From the NCBI GenBank assembly GCA_001508155.1, contig LGFI01000019.1, positions 1 through 41,028 of the forward strand: a stretch of 41,028 bases of DNA, read 5' to 3'. The position numbers and the translations under genes were made by a program. The notes under the pieces were generated by a model. That model saw nothing but the letters and a program-made list of their open reading frames with translations. It searched no databases and was not told where the DNA came from. This document shows, in pieces, positions 32,253 through 40,947 of the stretch (the stretch's first letter is position 1; every line of letters starts with the position of its first letter). Source of the DNA: Acetothermia bacterium 64_32. GTDB lineage: Bacteria > Bipolaricaulota > Bipolaricaulia > Bipolaricaulales > Bipolaricaulaceae.

Positions 32253-33308
32253 ATGAAGAGGCTGGCTTGTTTGGGAATTGCTGTGTTTCTGGGGCTTTTC
32301 GCCTTCGGGCAGGATATCCCCAAGATCGGGTTGATCCTGGCCACCGGAGGACTAGGGGACCGGTCGTTCAACGACCAGTCCTACTGGGGAGCGGAGCGGG
32401 CGGCCCAGGAGCTCGCCGCCCGGTATGAGGTGTCGACAAAGGACGTCTTTTCCTACGTAGAACCCCGCTCCATCGCCGACTACGAGGCCTTCCAGAGGGA
32501 GTTCGCCCGGGCCGGGGAGTACACCATCATCGTGTGCATCGGCTTTGACCAGGCCCCGATCCTGGAGGAAGTGGCCCCCGACTACCCGGACCAGAAGTTC
32601 GTGGTGATCGACGCCGTGGCCGCGGCCGACAACGTGGCCTCCATCGTGTTCAACGACTGGGAGGAGGCCTTCCTGTGCGGCGTGGTGGCCGGGATGCTCA
32701 CCAACACCGGCAAGGTCGGCGTGGAAGGCGGCATGGACATCCCCCTCATCCGCCGGTTCGTGCAGGGCTACACCCAGGGGGCCATGTGGGCTAATCCAAA
32801 GATCACCGAGGATGACGTGCTGGTTCGCTACGTGGGCGCCTGGAACAACCCCACGCTGGGCAAAGAGCTGGCCCTGGAGATGTACCAGGCCGGTGCCGAC
32901 ATCATCTACGGGGCGGCCGGGAAATCACACCTGGGGGTATTCGCCGCCGCCGAGGAGAACCCGGCTTGGTGGGCCCTGGGCACCGACGTTGACCAGGCCT
33001 GGTCCGCCCCCGAGCACGCCGACGTGATCGTGGCCTCCGGCCTCAAGCGCGTTGACCTGGCGGTGTACACCGAGATCATGAAGGCGGTGGAGGGGACCTG
33101 GAGCGCGGGGGTCATCTCCTACGGGATGGTGTCCGACATCGGGATCGGGACCGGGATCGCCTTCGGCCCCTGGACCATCAACGACTACATCACCGCAAGC
33201 TACTCGGAGGCGGCGCTCCCCAATAGCCTCGTCCATGAGATCCTGACCAAGCTCGTGGAGGCCGTGGATGGGATCATGAGCGGCTCCATCGTGATCGAGC
33301 ACGAGTGA
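32253..33308 (+). CDS. BMP family (PnrA-like) nucleoside-binding protein
   Basis: This 351-residue periplasmic receptor belongs to the BMP/PnrA/Med family, which binds purine nucleosides in the known cases. The type I signal (KRLACLGIAVFLGLFAFG then QD) has no lipobox Cys at the cleavage point. Family segments are ILATGGLGDRSFNDQSYWGA, IIVCIGFDQA, VGVEGGMDIPLIRRFVQGY, IIYGAAGKSHLGVF, WWALGTDVDQ and VIVASGLKRVD. Asp/Asn and Trp/Phe residues around the cleft fit nucleoside stacking. AAAAGGAGG precedes the ATG. It heads the set of ATPase and two permeases that follow with tight spacing. Confidence 0.94.
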   Translation: MKRLACLGIAVFLGLFAFGQDIPKIGLILATGGLGDRSFNDQSYWGAERAAQELAARYEVSTKDVFSYVEPRSIADYEAFQREFARAGEYTIIVCIGFDQAPILEEVAPDYPDQKFVVIDAVAAADNVASIVFNDWEEAFLCGVVAGMLTNTGKVGVEGGMDIPLIRRFVQGYTQGAMWANPKITEDDVLVRYVGAWNNPTLGKELALEMYQAGADIIYGAAGKSHLGVFAAAEENPAWWALGTDVDQAWSAPEHADVIVASGLKRVDLAVYTEIMKAVEGTWSAGVISYGMVSDIGIGTGIAFGPWTINDYITASYSEAALPNSLVHEILTKLVEAVDGIMSGSIVIEHE

Positions 33309-33312
33309 TTCC

Positions 33313-34854
33313 GTGAGCACGAGGTCGATGCCCGCAGAGGCCGTACGGATGGAGGGGATCGTAAAGCGGTTCCCCGGCGTTTTGGCCAACGCGGGCATCG
33401 ACTTCTCTTTATCTTGGGGCGAAGTCCACGGGCTTTTAGGTGAGAACGGGGCTGGGAAGACCGTGCTCATGAGCATCCTGTATGGGCTCTACCAGCCCGA
33501 CCAGGGCAGGATCTTCGTCCGGGGGAAGGAGACCCGGATAAGGAGCCCTCACGTTGCCATCCAGCTCGGGATCGGGATGGTGCACCAGCACTTCATGCTC
33601 GTCCCCCGCCTTACGGTGCTGGAGAACATGGCGGTGGGCTGGGAGCCGCGGTTGGGGCCGCTCCTGGATCGCCGGGCCATGAGGGAGAAGATCGAGGCCT
33701 TGGTGGAAGAGTATGGCCTTGAGGTGGACCCGGACGCCAAGGTGGAGGAGCTTTCGGTGGGGGAGCAGCAGCGGGTGGAGATCCTGAAGGCGCTATACCG
33801 GGGGGCGGAGGTTTTGATCCTGGACGAGCCCACCGCGGTTTTGGTGGAGCAGGAGGTGGAGGCGCTGTTTTCCACCATCCGCACCCTTAAGGAGCAGGGA
33901 AAAGCGGTGGTTTTCATCACCCACAAGCTCCACGAGGCCCTGGAGATCTGCGACCGGATAACCGTTCTCAGGAAGGGGAAGAACGTGGGGACGTTATCTG
34001 CGAGCGAGGCCACCGAGGAGGGGCTTGCGGAGATGATGGTGGGCCGCGAGGTGGTATTCACCGTATCCCCTGAGCCGGTTAAGTCGGAGGGGAGGGTTCT
34101 GCTTTCGGTGGAGGACCTCTCCGCCCGAGACGACCGGGGGGTGCCTGTGGTGCGTGGGGTCTCCTTGCAGGTCTACGACCACGAGATCCTGGGGATAGCC
34201 GGGGTGCAGGGCAACGGCCAGAAGGAGCTGGTCGAGGCGATCGCCGGGCTGAGGAGGCCTACCTCCGGGAGGGTGAAGGTGGGGGAGCACGATGTCACCG
34301 GACGATCCCCTCATACCCTGGCCTCCCGGGGGCTTGTGCACATCCCCGAGGACCGGCATCTGCGGGGGCTCATCCTCACCTTCTCGGTGGAGGAGAACGC
34401 GGTTTTGGGCCGACACCGGGAGCCGCGCTTTGCCCTGGGGCCGTGGGCCCAGAGGCGGTCTGCCATCCGCGCCCACGCCCAGGAGCTGGTGAGAAGGTTC
34501 TCGGTGTCGGTACCCGGCCTTTCCGCGCCCGCAAGGACCCTTTCTGGAGGGAACCAGCAGCGGCTCATCCTGGCCCGGGAGCTCTCCCGGGCCCCGCAGG
34601 TGGTGCTGGCGGTCCAACCCACCAGGGGCCTGGACGTGGGGGGGATGGAGTTCGTATGGGAGCAGTTCCTCAAGGCGCGGAAGGAAGGGGCGGGGATCCT
34701 GCTGGTTTCCATGGACCTGGACGAGGTGATGATGCTCGCGGACCGGATCGCGGTCATGTACCAGGGGGAGATCGTGGCGGTACTGCGCCGGGGGGAGGCC
34801 ACGAAAAGGGAGCTGGGGCTCCTCATGCTTAGGGGGAAGGGTGCGGTGGACTAA
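33313..34854 (+). CDS. Nucleoside-type ABC transporter ATPase, two domains
   Basis: The 513-residue protein has two fused ABC domains as in RbsA/NupO-type importers. Domain 1 has Walker A GENGAGKT, Q-loop VHQHFMLVPRLTV, signature LSVGEQQRVEI and Walker B LILDEPTAVL. Domain 2 has a degenerate P-loop (GVQGNGQKE), signature LSGGNQQRLILAREL, and an altered Walker B (VLAVQPTRGLDVG), with Gln in place of Asp-Glu, which is normal for this family and suggests one working site. The GTG at 33313 begins four bases after the receptor stop; its ribosome site is weak. It powers the two following permeases. Confidence 0.94.
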   Translation: MSTRSMPAEAVRMEGIVKRFPGVLANAGIDFSLSWGEVHGLLGENGAGKTVLMSILYGLYQPDQGRIFVRGKETRIRSPHVAIQLGIGMVHQHFMLVPRLTVLENMAVGWEPRLGPLLDRRAMREKIEALVEEYGLEVDPDAKVEELSVGEQQRVEILKALYRGAEVLILDEPTAVLVEQEVEALFSTIRTLKEQGKAVVFITHKLHEALEICDRITVLRKGKNVGTLSASEATEEGLAEMMVGREVVFTVSPEPVKSEGRVLLSVEDLSARDDRGVPVVRGVSLQVYDHEILGIAGVQGNGQKELVEAIAGLRRPTSGRVKVGEHDVTGRSPHTLASRGLVHIPEDRHLRGLILTFSVEENAVLGRHREPRFALGPWAQRRSAIRAHAQELVRRFSVSVPGLSAPARTLSGGNQQRLILARELSRAPQVVLAVQPTRGLDVGGMEFVWEQFLKARKEGAGILLVSMDLDEVMMLADRIAVMYQGEIVAVLRRGEATKRELGLLMLRGKGAVD

Positions 34855-35887
34855 GGAACTTATCCCCATCGCTGGTGCCATCGTCCTTGCTCTGGGCATC
34901 GGGGCGATTGTCACTGCCCTTACCGGCTACTCGGTTCCGGCGGTGTTCAAGCAGCTGGTCATCGGGGCGTTCGGCGACTGGTATCAACTCGCCCAGACCC
35001 TGACCCAGGCAACGCCCATCCTTTTCACCTCCCTTTCCTTTCTCATCGCGTTCCGGGCTGGGCTGTTTAACATCGGGGCCGAGGGGCAGCTTTACCTGGG
35101 GGCGTTCTTCTCCGCTTGGGCCGGTTTTTCCCTCAGGCTCCCCCCGGTCCTCCACACGGTGGTGTGTCTCCTCTTCGGGGCGGTGGCCGGGGCCATCTGG
35201 GGCTTCATCCCCGGCTGGCTCAGGGCAAAGCGCGGGGCCAACGAGTTCGTCACCACCATGATGCTCTCGTATGTGGCCATCTACCTGACGAGCTGGCTCG
35301 TGGCCCCGGGCGGGCCTTACCACGGCACCCAGTGGGCAAACCAGACGGTTAGGATCGCTACCTCCGCCCAGTTTCCCCGATTCATCCGGGGAGCCCAACT
35401 TTCCTGGGGGATCGTGGTGGGGGTGCTCATCGCCTTCATCGTCTGGTACCTGCTCTTTCGTACCCCGCGGGGGTATGAGCTTCGGGCGGTGGGGCAGAAT
35501 CCGCTGGCGGCGGAGTACGGTGGGATAAACGTGGCCAGGAACCTGATCCTGGCCCTCGTCCTGGCTGGGGCGCTGGCCGGGCTAGGCGGGGCGGCCGAGA
35601 CATTGGGCACTCACCGGCGCTTCATCGAGAACTTCTCCCCGGGGTATGGGTGGGATGGAATCGCCGGGGGGCTGATCGCCCGGGCGCATCCCCTGGGGGC
35701 GATCCTGGCGGCTGTCCTCATGGGGGCCCTTCGGGCCGGGGGGCAGGCCGTAGACCGGGCCGGGGTGGCCCCGGCGGACTTGGCCTCGGTGATCCAGGGC
35801 CTGGTGATCTTCTTCGTGGTGGCCCCGGAGCTGATCCGGTACCTGCGGCGCCTAAGGAGGGGGAAGCTTGGGGATACTGAGCCTTAA
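34841..35887 (+). CDS. Nucleoside-type ABC transporter permease 1
   Basis: The 348-residue membrane protein belongs to the branched-chain/ribose-type permease family used with BMP receptors (NupP-like). It has eight or so membrane segments, a RAGLFNIGAEGQLYLGA signature, KRGANEFVTTMMLSYVA, and the coupling loop RAVGQNPLAAEYGGINVARN. The GTG at 34841 overlaps the ATPase by 14 bases with AGGGGGAAG upstream. It forms a heterodimer with the next permease. Confidence 0.93.
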   Translation: MRWTKELIPIAGAIVLALGIGAIVTALTGYSVPAVFKQLVIGAFGDWYQLAQTLTQATPILFTSLSFLIAFRAGLFNIGAEGQLYLGAFFSAWAGFSLRLPPVLHTVVCLLFGAVAGAIWGFIPGWLRAKRGANEFVTTMMLSYVAIYLTSWLVAPGGPYHGTQWANQTVRIATSAQFPRFIRGAQLSWGIVVGVLIAFIVWYLLFRTPRGYELRAVGQNPLAAEYGGINVARNLILALVLAGALAGLGGAAETLGTHRRFIENFSPGYGWDGIAGGLIARAHPLGAILAAVLMGALRAGGQAVDRAGVAPADLASVIQGLVIFFVVAPELIRYLRRLRRGKLGDTEP

Positions 35888-36725
35888 CCTGTTTATCTCG
35901 GCCTTGAGGCTTGCCACCCCCATCGCCCTGGTGGCCCTGGGGGAGACCTATTCGGAGCGGGCCGGGGTGATCAACGTGGGGGTGGAGGGGATGGCCCTGG
36001 CCGGGGCGCTTTCCTGTGCCATCGTGGCCTACTTCACCGGAAGCCCAGCCCTAGCCCTGATAGCCGCCATCGGGATCGGGGCTTCCTTGGGGGCCCTGCA
36101 CGCCGTCTGGAGCGTTTACCTCAGGGCGGATCATGTGGTGTCCGGGGCGGCCGTGAACCTCCTGGTCACAGGCTTCGCCCTGTTCCTCACCCGTGTGATC
36201 TGGGGCTGGCGCGGCACCTCCCCCTCCGCCCCCACCATGAACGCCTGGATCCTGGTGGGGGTGGGGGTGTTCCTCATCGCCCTCTCCCAAGTCTACATCT
36301 TCCGCACCCCATGGGGCCTGAGGCTGCGGGTGGTGGGGGAACACCCTCGGGCGGCGGACACCGCCGGGATCAATGTGTACCGCACCCGGCTCTTCTACAC
36401 CGTGCTGAACGGAGCCCTATGTGGCCTGGCCGGGGCGTTTTTGTTCAACAACCTAGGCCGGTTCACCGACGGCATGGTGGGGGGGCGCGGGTTCATCGGG
36501 ATCGCCGCCATGGTGGTGGGGAACTACCGGCCGCTTCCGGCGCTCCTCGCCGCGTATCTCTTTGGCTTCGTGGATGCACTGCAGATGCGGCTCCAGGAGT
36601 ATATCCCCTCCCAATTCTCCTTGATGCTCCCATACATCCTCACCGTAATCGTGCTGGCCGGCTTCTTGGGCAGGGCTCAGGTGCCCAAGGCCCTGGGCAA
36701 GCCCTACATCAAGGAACAGGGATAA
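35868..36725 (+). CDS. Nucleoside-type ABC transporter permease 2
   Basis: This 285-residue partner permease (NupQ-like) has the signature RAGVINVGVEGMALAGAL, VWSVYLRADHVVSGAAVN, and the coupling loop RVVGEHPRAADTAGINVYR. TTG 35868 is chosen for AGGAGGGGG just upstream and overlaps permease 1 by 20 bases. It ends 19 bases before the AbiEii-type pair, which separates it from mtnA and the aldolase. Confidence 0.93.
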   Translation: MGILSLNLFISALRLATPIALVALGETYSERAGVINVGVEGMALAGALSCAIVAYFTGSPALALIAAIGIGASLGALHAVWSVYLRADHVVSGAAVNLLVTGFALFLTRVIWGWRGTSPSAPTMNAWILVGVGVFLIALSQVYIFRTPWGLRLRVVGEHPRAADTAGINVYRTRLFYTVLNGALCGLAGAFLFNNLGRFTDGMVGGRGFIGIAAMVVGNYRPLPALLAAYLFGFVDALQMRLQEYIPSQFSLMLPYILTVIVLAGFLGRAQVPKALGKPYIKEQG

Positions 36726-36744
36726 GGGGTAAACTCGCGTTGGG

Positions 36745-36969
36745 ATGGCAAAGACGAGGGTCCCTCGGCACATCGTGTGGTCGAAAAGGGAGCTGGATCT
36801 ATCCGATCCCTGGCTCCGGCGGTGGTATATCGGGCAGGTGCTCGTTCACGGCCGCGCCGAGGACGTGGCCCAACTGGACTGGGATGAGATCCGTCGGGTC
36901 TTACCGGAGCTGGAGCTGCCGGGCGAAGTTCGCCGGCTGTGGGAGGGATACTTCCGTGCGCGTGCGTAA
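36745..36969 (+). CDS. Small protein paired with AbiEii-type nucleotidyltransferase (putative antitoxin)
   Basis: The 74-residue protein (opening RVPRHIVWSKRELDL, then RRWYIGQVLVHGRAEDVA and VLPELELPGEVRRLWEGYF) resembles the small proteins commonly coded just before AbiEii-type nucleotidyltransferases. It is Trp- and Arg-rich, with no helix-turn-helix that I can see. It overlaps the following gene by 14 bases, which fits a toxin/antitoxin pair. The antitoxin role is inferred from position. G+C is somewhat lower than in the flanking genes. Confidence 0.7.
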   Translation: MAKTRVPRHIVWSKRELDLSDPWLRRWYIGQVLVHGRAEDVAQLDWDEIRRVLPELELPGEVRRLWEGYFRARA

Positions 36970-37648
36970 GCCAAAAGGCCATGGTCTTTTAACCCCAGGT
37001 CAGGTGTCCATTTTGAAGGGGTTCGCCAAGCTCCCCGACAGCGATCGGTTTTTCCTGACCGGCGGCACCGCCCTGGCTGAGTTCTACCTGGGACACCGAC
37101 TTTCCTTCGACTTGGACCTCTTCACCACCGAAGCGGGCCTTGTATTGCCGTTCTCCCGCCTCCTGGAAACCCGGTTTAAGGACGTCGGATTTCAAGTTCG
37201 GACCGTTCGGCGACTGACGGCTTTTGCCGAATTCATCTTGAAGGTGAATGACGAAGAGGTACGGGTGCAGCTCGCCTACGATTCCCCGTCCCGGTTTCAT
37301 CCCCCTGAGGAGACGCCGCTGGGAAAGGTCAACGACTTCGTGGACCTCGCGGTGGATAAATTCTTAGCGTTCTTCGGTCGGGCGGAGCCCAGAGATGCCG
37401 TGGATCTTTTCTTTCTCCTAAAGGAAGCCACGCTTGAAGAGCTAATGGAGCTGGCTCCTAAGAAGGACTCCGGCTTCGATCCTTATTGGTTGGCACGTGC
37501 TCTTCAGCGCGTTCAGGAATTCCCGGACGAACCAGAGCGGTGGCCGGTGGAAGTGCTGGTGCCTTGGGATCCCTGTGAGATCAAAACCCGATTCGCCCAC
37601 CTCTCCCAGGCCGTCCTCGCGGGCTTGCGTAAAGGAGGGAAAGGTTGA
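36956..37648 (+). CDS. AbiEii/AbiGii-type nucleotidyltransferase toxin
   Basis: The 230-residue protein has the nucleotidyltransferase motif [23 protein letters not shown], quoted here as GGTALAEF and [10 protein letters not shown], with the metal Asp pair D-L-D, and the later [19 protein letters not shown] helix. AbiEii proteins are the toxic half of type IV-like systems in phage abortive infection and transfer nucleotides to RNA or tRNA. GTG 36956 has GGGAGGGA upstream; a second GTG at 36962 is possible. Its stop overlaps the mtnA TTG start. It interrupts a metabolic operon and has lower G+C, which suggests acquisition. Confidence 0.82.
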   Translation: MRVRKPKGHGLLTPGQVSILKGFAKLPDSDRFFLTGGTALAEFYLGHRLSFDLDLFTTEAGLVLPFSRLLETRFKDVGFQVRTVRRLTAFAEFILKVNDEEVRVQLAYDSPSRFHPPEETPLGKVNDFVDLAVDKFLAFFGRAEPRDAVDLFFLLKEATLEELMELAPKKDSGFDPYWLARALQRVQEFPDEPERWPVEVLVPWDPCEIKTRFAHLSQAVLAGLRKGGKG

Positions 37649-38673
37649 TAAGGCCGGTGTTTTGGGGGGACGGAGCCGTGAAGCTCCTGGATCAGACGCG
37701 GCTTCCCCAGGAGGAGGCCTGGCTTTCCCTGACCGACTGGCGGGGGGTGGCGGAGGCGATCCGGGCCATGCGGGTGCGGGGGGCGCCGGCCATCGGGATC
37801 GCCGCCGCCTACGGCCTTGCGCTTTCGGTGTGGCACCTCCCTCCCGGAGCCGATCCGAAGGCCGCCTTTCAGGAGGCAAAGGAGGGCCTGGAAAGGACCC
37901 GGCCAACGGCGGTGAACCTGTTCTGGGCCATCCGCCGGATGGAACGGGTCTTCAGCGCGCACGCCGGGGAGGGCATTGCCAGGCTCAAGGAGGCACTGCT
38001 CCGGGAGGCGGAGAGGATCCACGAGGAGGACATCGCCGCCAATCGCCGGATTGGCGAGTTCGGCGCCGAGCTCCTCCCCGCGGGGGTGCAGGTGCTCACC
38101 ATCTGCAACACCGGGGCCCTGGCCACAGGCGGCTACGGCACGGCCCTCGGGGTGATCCGGGCCGCCTGGGGGGAAGGGAAGCTGAAGCTCGTCTACGCTT
38201 GTGAGACCCGGCCGCGCCTGCAAGGGGCCCGGCTCACCGCCTGGGAGCTCCTGCGGGAGGGGATCCCGTTCCGGCTCATCGCCGACTCTGCCGCCGGCTT
38301 CCTCATGGCTCGGGGGGAGGTGGGCGCGGTCCTGGTGGGGGCAGATCGCATCGTGCGGAACGGCGATACCGCCAACAAGATCGGCACCTACACCCTGGCG
38401 GTCCTCGCCAAAAGACACGGGATCCCCTTCTACGTGGTGGCCCCGACGTCTACCATCGACCCGGGGCTTGAGAGCGGGAAGGAGATCCCGATCGAGGAGC
38501 GGCCGGAGGACGAGGTGCTCGCCCCTTACGGGATGAGGTTTGCACCGGAGGGCGTTCGGGCGCGCAATCCGGCCTTCGATGTGACCCCGGCGGAGCTGAT
38601 CTCGGCCATCGTCACCGAGCGGGGTGTGATCGAGCCACCTTACCATGAGACGATCCCTGGCTCCTTGGCGTAG
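37645..38673 (+). CDS. mtnA: Methylthioribose-1-phosphate isomerase
   Basis: MtnA converts 5-methylthioribose 1-phosphate, or 5-deoxyribose 1-phosphate, to the ribulose 1-phosphate form. The 342-residue protein has [16 protein letters not shown], the catalytic C154 in [33 protein letters not shown] and the catalytic Asp D234 in [18 protein letters not shown]. These are MtnA markers and not those of eIF2B-like or ribose-1,5-bisphosphate isomerases. TTG 37645 follows AAAGGAGGG and overlaps the toxin stop (TTGA). It overlaps the aldolase by 29 bases, supporting consecutive steps. Confidence 0.95.
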   Translation: MIRPVFWGDGAVKLLDQTRLPQEEAWLSLTDWRGVAEAIRAMRVRGAPAIGIAAAYGLALSVWHLPPGADPKAAFQEAKEGLERTRPTAVNLFWAIRRMERVFSAHAGEGIARLKEALLREAERIHEEDIAANRRIGEFGAELLPAGVQVLTICNTGALATGGYGTALGVIRAAWGEGKLKLVYACETRPRLQGARLTAWELLREGIPFRLIADSAAGFLMARGEVGAVLVGADRIVRNGDTANKIGTYTLAVLAKRHGIPFYVVAPTSTIDPGLESGKEIPIEERPEDEVLAPYGMRFAPEGVRARNPAFDVTPAELISAIVTERGVIEPPYHETIPGSLA

Positions 38674-39229
38674 GAAGGTGGCCCGGGCCGCCTGGGAGAT
38701 GGCCGCCCGGGGACTGGTAAGTGGGAGCTCGGGGAACGTCTCCCTGCGGGTGGGGGAGCTTGTCCTCATAACCCCCTCTGGTATCCCCTATGACCTCCTC
38801 GATCCGCGCCAGGTAGCGATCATCGACCTGGTTGAGGCCCAACGCTTCGCCGGGGAACCCTCCTCGGAGTGGCGGATGCACGTTTCCATTTACCGGGCCC
38901 GGGAGGACGTTAGGGCAGTCGTCCACACCCACTCCCCCCATGCCACCGTGGCCTCGTTCTGGGAAGCCCTGCCCGCCCTCCACGACGAGGGAAAGATCCT
39001 CTTCGGGGAAGCGGTTCCGGTTTCGCGCCACGCCCCACCGGGCACCTGGGCCCTCGCAGAGGCGGTGATCGAAGCCTTGGGAAGGGGGAAGGCCGCCCTC
39101 ATCGCCCGCCACGGCGCCGTGGCCGTGGGGAGGACCCTGAGTGAAGCACTGTCCCTAGCGGAGAAACTGGAGGAGACAGCCCAGCTTGCCCTGCTTAAGG
39201 CCAAGGGGGCCCCACTTACCCATCCCTAG
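38645..39229 (+). CDS. Class II aldolase (fuculose-1-phosphate aldolase-like)
   Basis: The 194-residue protein is a zinc class II aldolase/adducin-family enzyme. The active-site set matches fuculose-1-phosphate aldolase: the GN loop in SGSSGNVS, E75 in SSEWRMH, zinc ligands H94 and H96 in HTHSPHA and H156 in RHGAVAVG. Placed directly after mtnA, it is best read as a 5-deoxyribulose/methylthioribulose 1-phosphate aldolase giving DHAP and acetaldehyde or methylthioacetaldehyde. MtnB dehydratase has the same fold and is an alternative. ATG 38645 lies inside mtnA. Its stop shares the CTAG palindrome with the convergent aminotransferase stop. Confidence 0.88.
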   Translation: MRRSLAPWRRKVARAAWEMAARGLVSGSSGNVSLRVGELVLITPSGIPYDLLDPRQVAIIDLVEAQRFAGEPSSEWRMHVSIYRAREDVRAVVHTHSPHATVASFWEALPALHDEGKILFGEAVPVSRHAPPGTWALAEAVIEALGRGKAALIARHGAVAVGRTLSEALSLAEKLEETAQLALLKAKGAPLTHP

Positions 39230-40428
39230 GGCCCCTTGCCCTTTTGCCATTCGGCGAGGGCTTCCACGAAAAGATCAAGGTCGTCTTCGCTGTTGAAGAA
39301 GTGGGTGGAGATGCGGATGCCACCTGCCCGCACGTGGATCCTTATCCCCCGGGAGAGGAAGTGTGCCTCCACGGACTTGTGGGTGGAGGGATCTCGAAGG
39401 TCCCATGGGCCACGGACCAGAACGATCCCGGCCCGCTCCCTTGGGTCCCCGGGGGTCACCACCTCCAGGCCGAGGCGGGTCAACTCCGTGATCAGCTGGC
39501 CCGAAAGCTCCAGCACCCGCTCCTCGATCCAGCCCAGCCCGAGTTCCAGGAAGTACTCCAGCCCCGCGGCAAACGCAGAAAGGAGCGCCGGGTTGAGCCC
39601 CACCCCCTCGAACCTGATCGCTCCTTGAGCGTAACCGGCGAAATCCCGGACCCATCCCCGGCCTCCGCAGAGGGCTTCCCAAAGGTCCTCCTGCTCGGTC
39701 TGGGAGATGTTGGGGAACCCCACCGCCCGGGGATGGAGCCCCTCGGCCAGCTTGCGCCGCACGTAGAGAAGCCCCGTCCCCTCGGGACCACACAGCCACT
39801 TGTACCCCCCACAGGCGAGGGCATCCACCCCGAGCTCCCGGGGCAGGACCCGCACCGCCCCCACGGACTGGATGGCATCCACCACCAGCAGTGCCCCGTG
39901 GGCGTGGGCCAGTTCGGCGAGCCCCGCCAGATCGGCCCGGAAGCCGCTTCCGAACTGAACATGACTTATGGCCACCACCCGGGTGCGGCCGTCCACCGCC
40001 GCGGCGAACGCCTCCACGGGCAGCCGCCCGTCCCGAGAGCGCACTACCCGCACCTGGAGCCCGTGTAGCCGGGCCTGATGGTACCAGGGGATGGCGTTGG
40101 CGGGATACTCCTGATCGGTGATCACCACGTTGTCCCCACGCCGCCAGGGAATGGCTGTAGCTACGGCGTTCAGGCCTTCGGTGGTGGAACGGATGAGGGC
40201 CACCTCCTCGGGGTCTACCCCGAGCAAAGTGGCCCCAAGCCCCCGCACCCGGTCCTGAATCCTCCCCACTTCCCTCCACGCCTCAGGGTCGAATTCCTGG
40301 TACAGGGAACGCTGGGCCTTTTCCCATGCGGCCAGGGCCCTGCATGTCAAGGGGCCCACCCCGGCGCAGGCCAGCCACACGACCTTCTCCAGGGTGGGGA
40401 ACTCACGTCGGATGGCCTGAAGATCCAT
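39226..40428 (-). CDS. Class V aminotransferase (cysteine desulfurase-like)
   Basis: The 400-residue PLP enzyme has the pyridoxal Lys K210 in CGGYKWLCGPEGTG, the ring-stacking and Asp residues in VVDAIQSVG (D184), ISHVQFGSG, and RSTTEGLNAVA at the phosphate site. A terminal RIHVRAGGIRISTHFFNSEDD supports the family. The mobile Cys loop of true cysteine desulfurases is not evident, so it may be an aminotransferase, lyase or epimerase of this fold. ATG 40428 is chosen (a GTG is three bases earlier); no ribosome site is seen, so it may depend on translation of the flavin reductase gene three bases upstream. Confidence 0.88.
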   Translation of the reverse strand: MDLQAIRREFPTLEKVVWLACAGVGPLTCRALAAWEKAQRSLYQEFDPEAWREVGRIQDRVRGLGATLLGVDPEEVALIRSTTEGLNAVATAIPWRRGDNVVITDQEYPANAIPWYHQARLHGLQVRVVRSRDGRLPVEAFAAAVDGRTRVVAISHVQFGSGFRADLAGLAELAHAHGALLVVDAIQSVGAVRVLPRELGVDALACGGYKWLCGPEGTGLLYVRRKLAEGLHPRAVGFPNISQTEQEDLWEALCGGRGWVRDFAGYAQGAIRFEGVGLNPALLSAFAAGLEYFLELGLGWIEERVLELSGQLITELTRLGLEVVTPGDPRERAGIVLVRGPWDLRDPSTHKSVEAHFLSRGIRIHVRAGGIRISTHFFNSEDDLDLFVEALAEWQKGKGP

Positions 40429-40431
40429 CAC

Positions 40432-40947
40432 CTATGCGTCACGATGGGAGAGGGAGGTGAGCCTTTCGTATCCGATGGAATAGAGGTGCTTGGGCTTTGT
40501 CGGATCACCGTGGATGGCCACCACATCGGCGATGAAGAGCACATGGTCCCCGGTGGGCACGTGTTCCCTCACCCGGCACTCGTAACATACGGTGGCCCCT
40601 TCGATGAGGGGGGGCTTCACCACCTTGGCGGGGGTGGTTTTGAGCCCCGCCTCGGCGAGCTTCTCCCGGCCGCGGCCGCTTACGGTGCCGCAGTACCACG
40701 CCCCTTTGCCCTGGTCCTCGGCGGGGAAGCAGAGGACGAACTCGCCGCAACATTCCAAACACTCATACGAATAGCGCTCCGGCCCTACGGCGATGGCGAT
40801 CATGGGCGGCTCCCAGGAGACGTAGCTCCACCACCCAAGCCCCATGGCGTTCGGCTTTCCCTTCTTGTCCACCGTCACTGCCAGCGCGTAAGGGTAGGGG
40901 GAGGCGAGCTTTATCGCCTCCTCCCAAGGGATCTCCCTCGAAGTCAT
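40432..40947 (-). CDS. Flavin reductase/flavoredoxin family protein
   Basis: The 171-residue protein has the split-barrel FMN-binding fold of flavin reductases and flavoredoxins: YPYALAVTVDKKGKPNAMGLGWWSYVSW, quoted as ALAVTVDKKGKPN and GLGWWSYVSWEPPM, then GEFVLCFP and a C-terminal GDHVLFIADVVA. It has five cysteines (LECC, LCFP, WYCGT, YECR). In anaerobes such proteins often act in electron transfer or as small FMN carriers. ATG 40947 follows GGGAGC and overlaps the stop of the upstream gene (ATGA). The extra N-terminal residues of a longer frame overlap that gene and are not used. Confidence 0.88.
   Translation of the reverse strand: MTSREIPWEEAIKLASPYPYALAVTVDKKGKPNAMGLGWWSYVSWEPPMIAIAVGPERYSYECLECCGEFVLCFPAEDQGKGAWYCGTVSGRGREKLAEAGLKTTPAKVVKPPLIEGATVCYECRVREHVPTGDHVLFIADVVAIHGDPTKPKHLYSIGYERLTSLSHRDA

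Noticed and set aside
39226-39229. Shared CTAG stop palindrome between the convergent aldolase and aminotransferase genes
   Set aside because: Real but expected in a genome with such tight packing; no special function needed.
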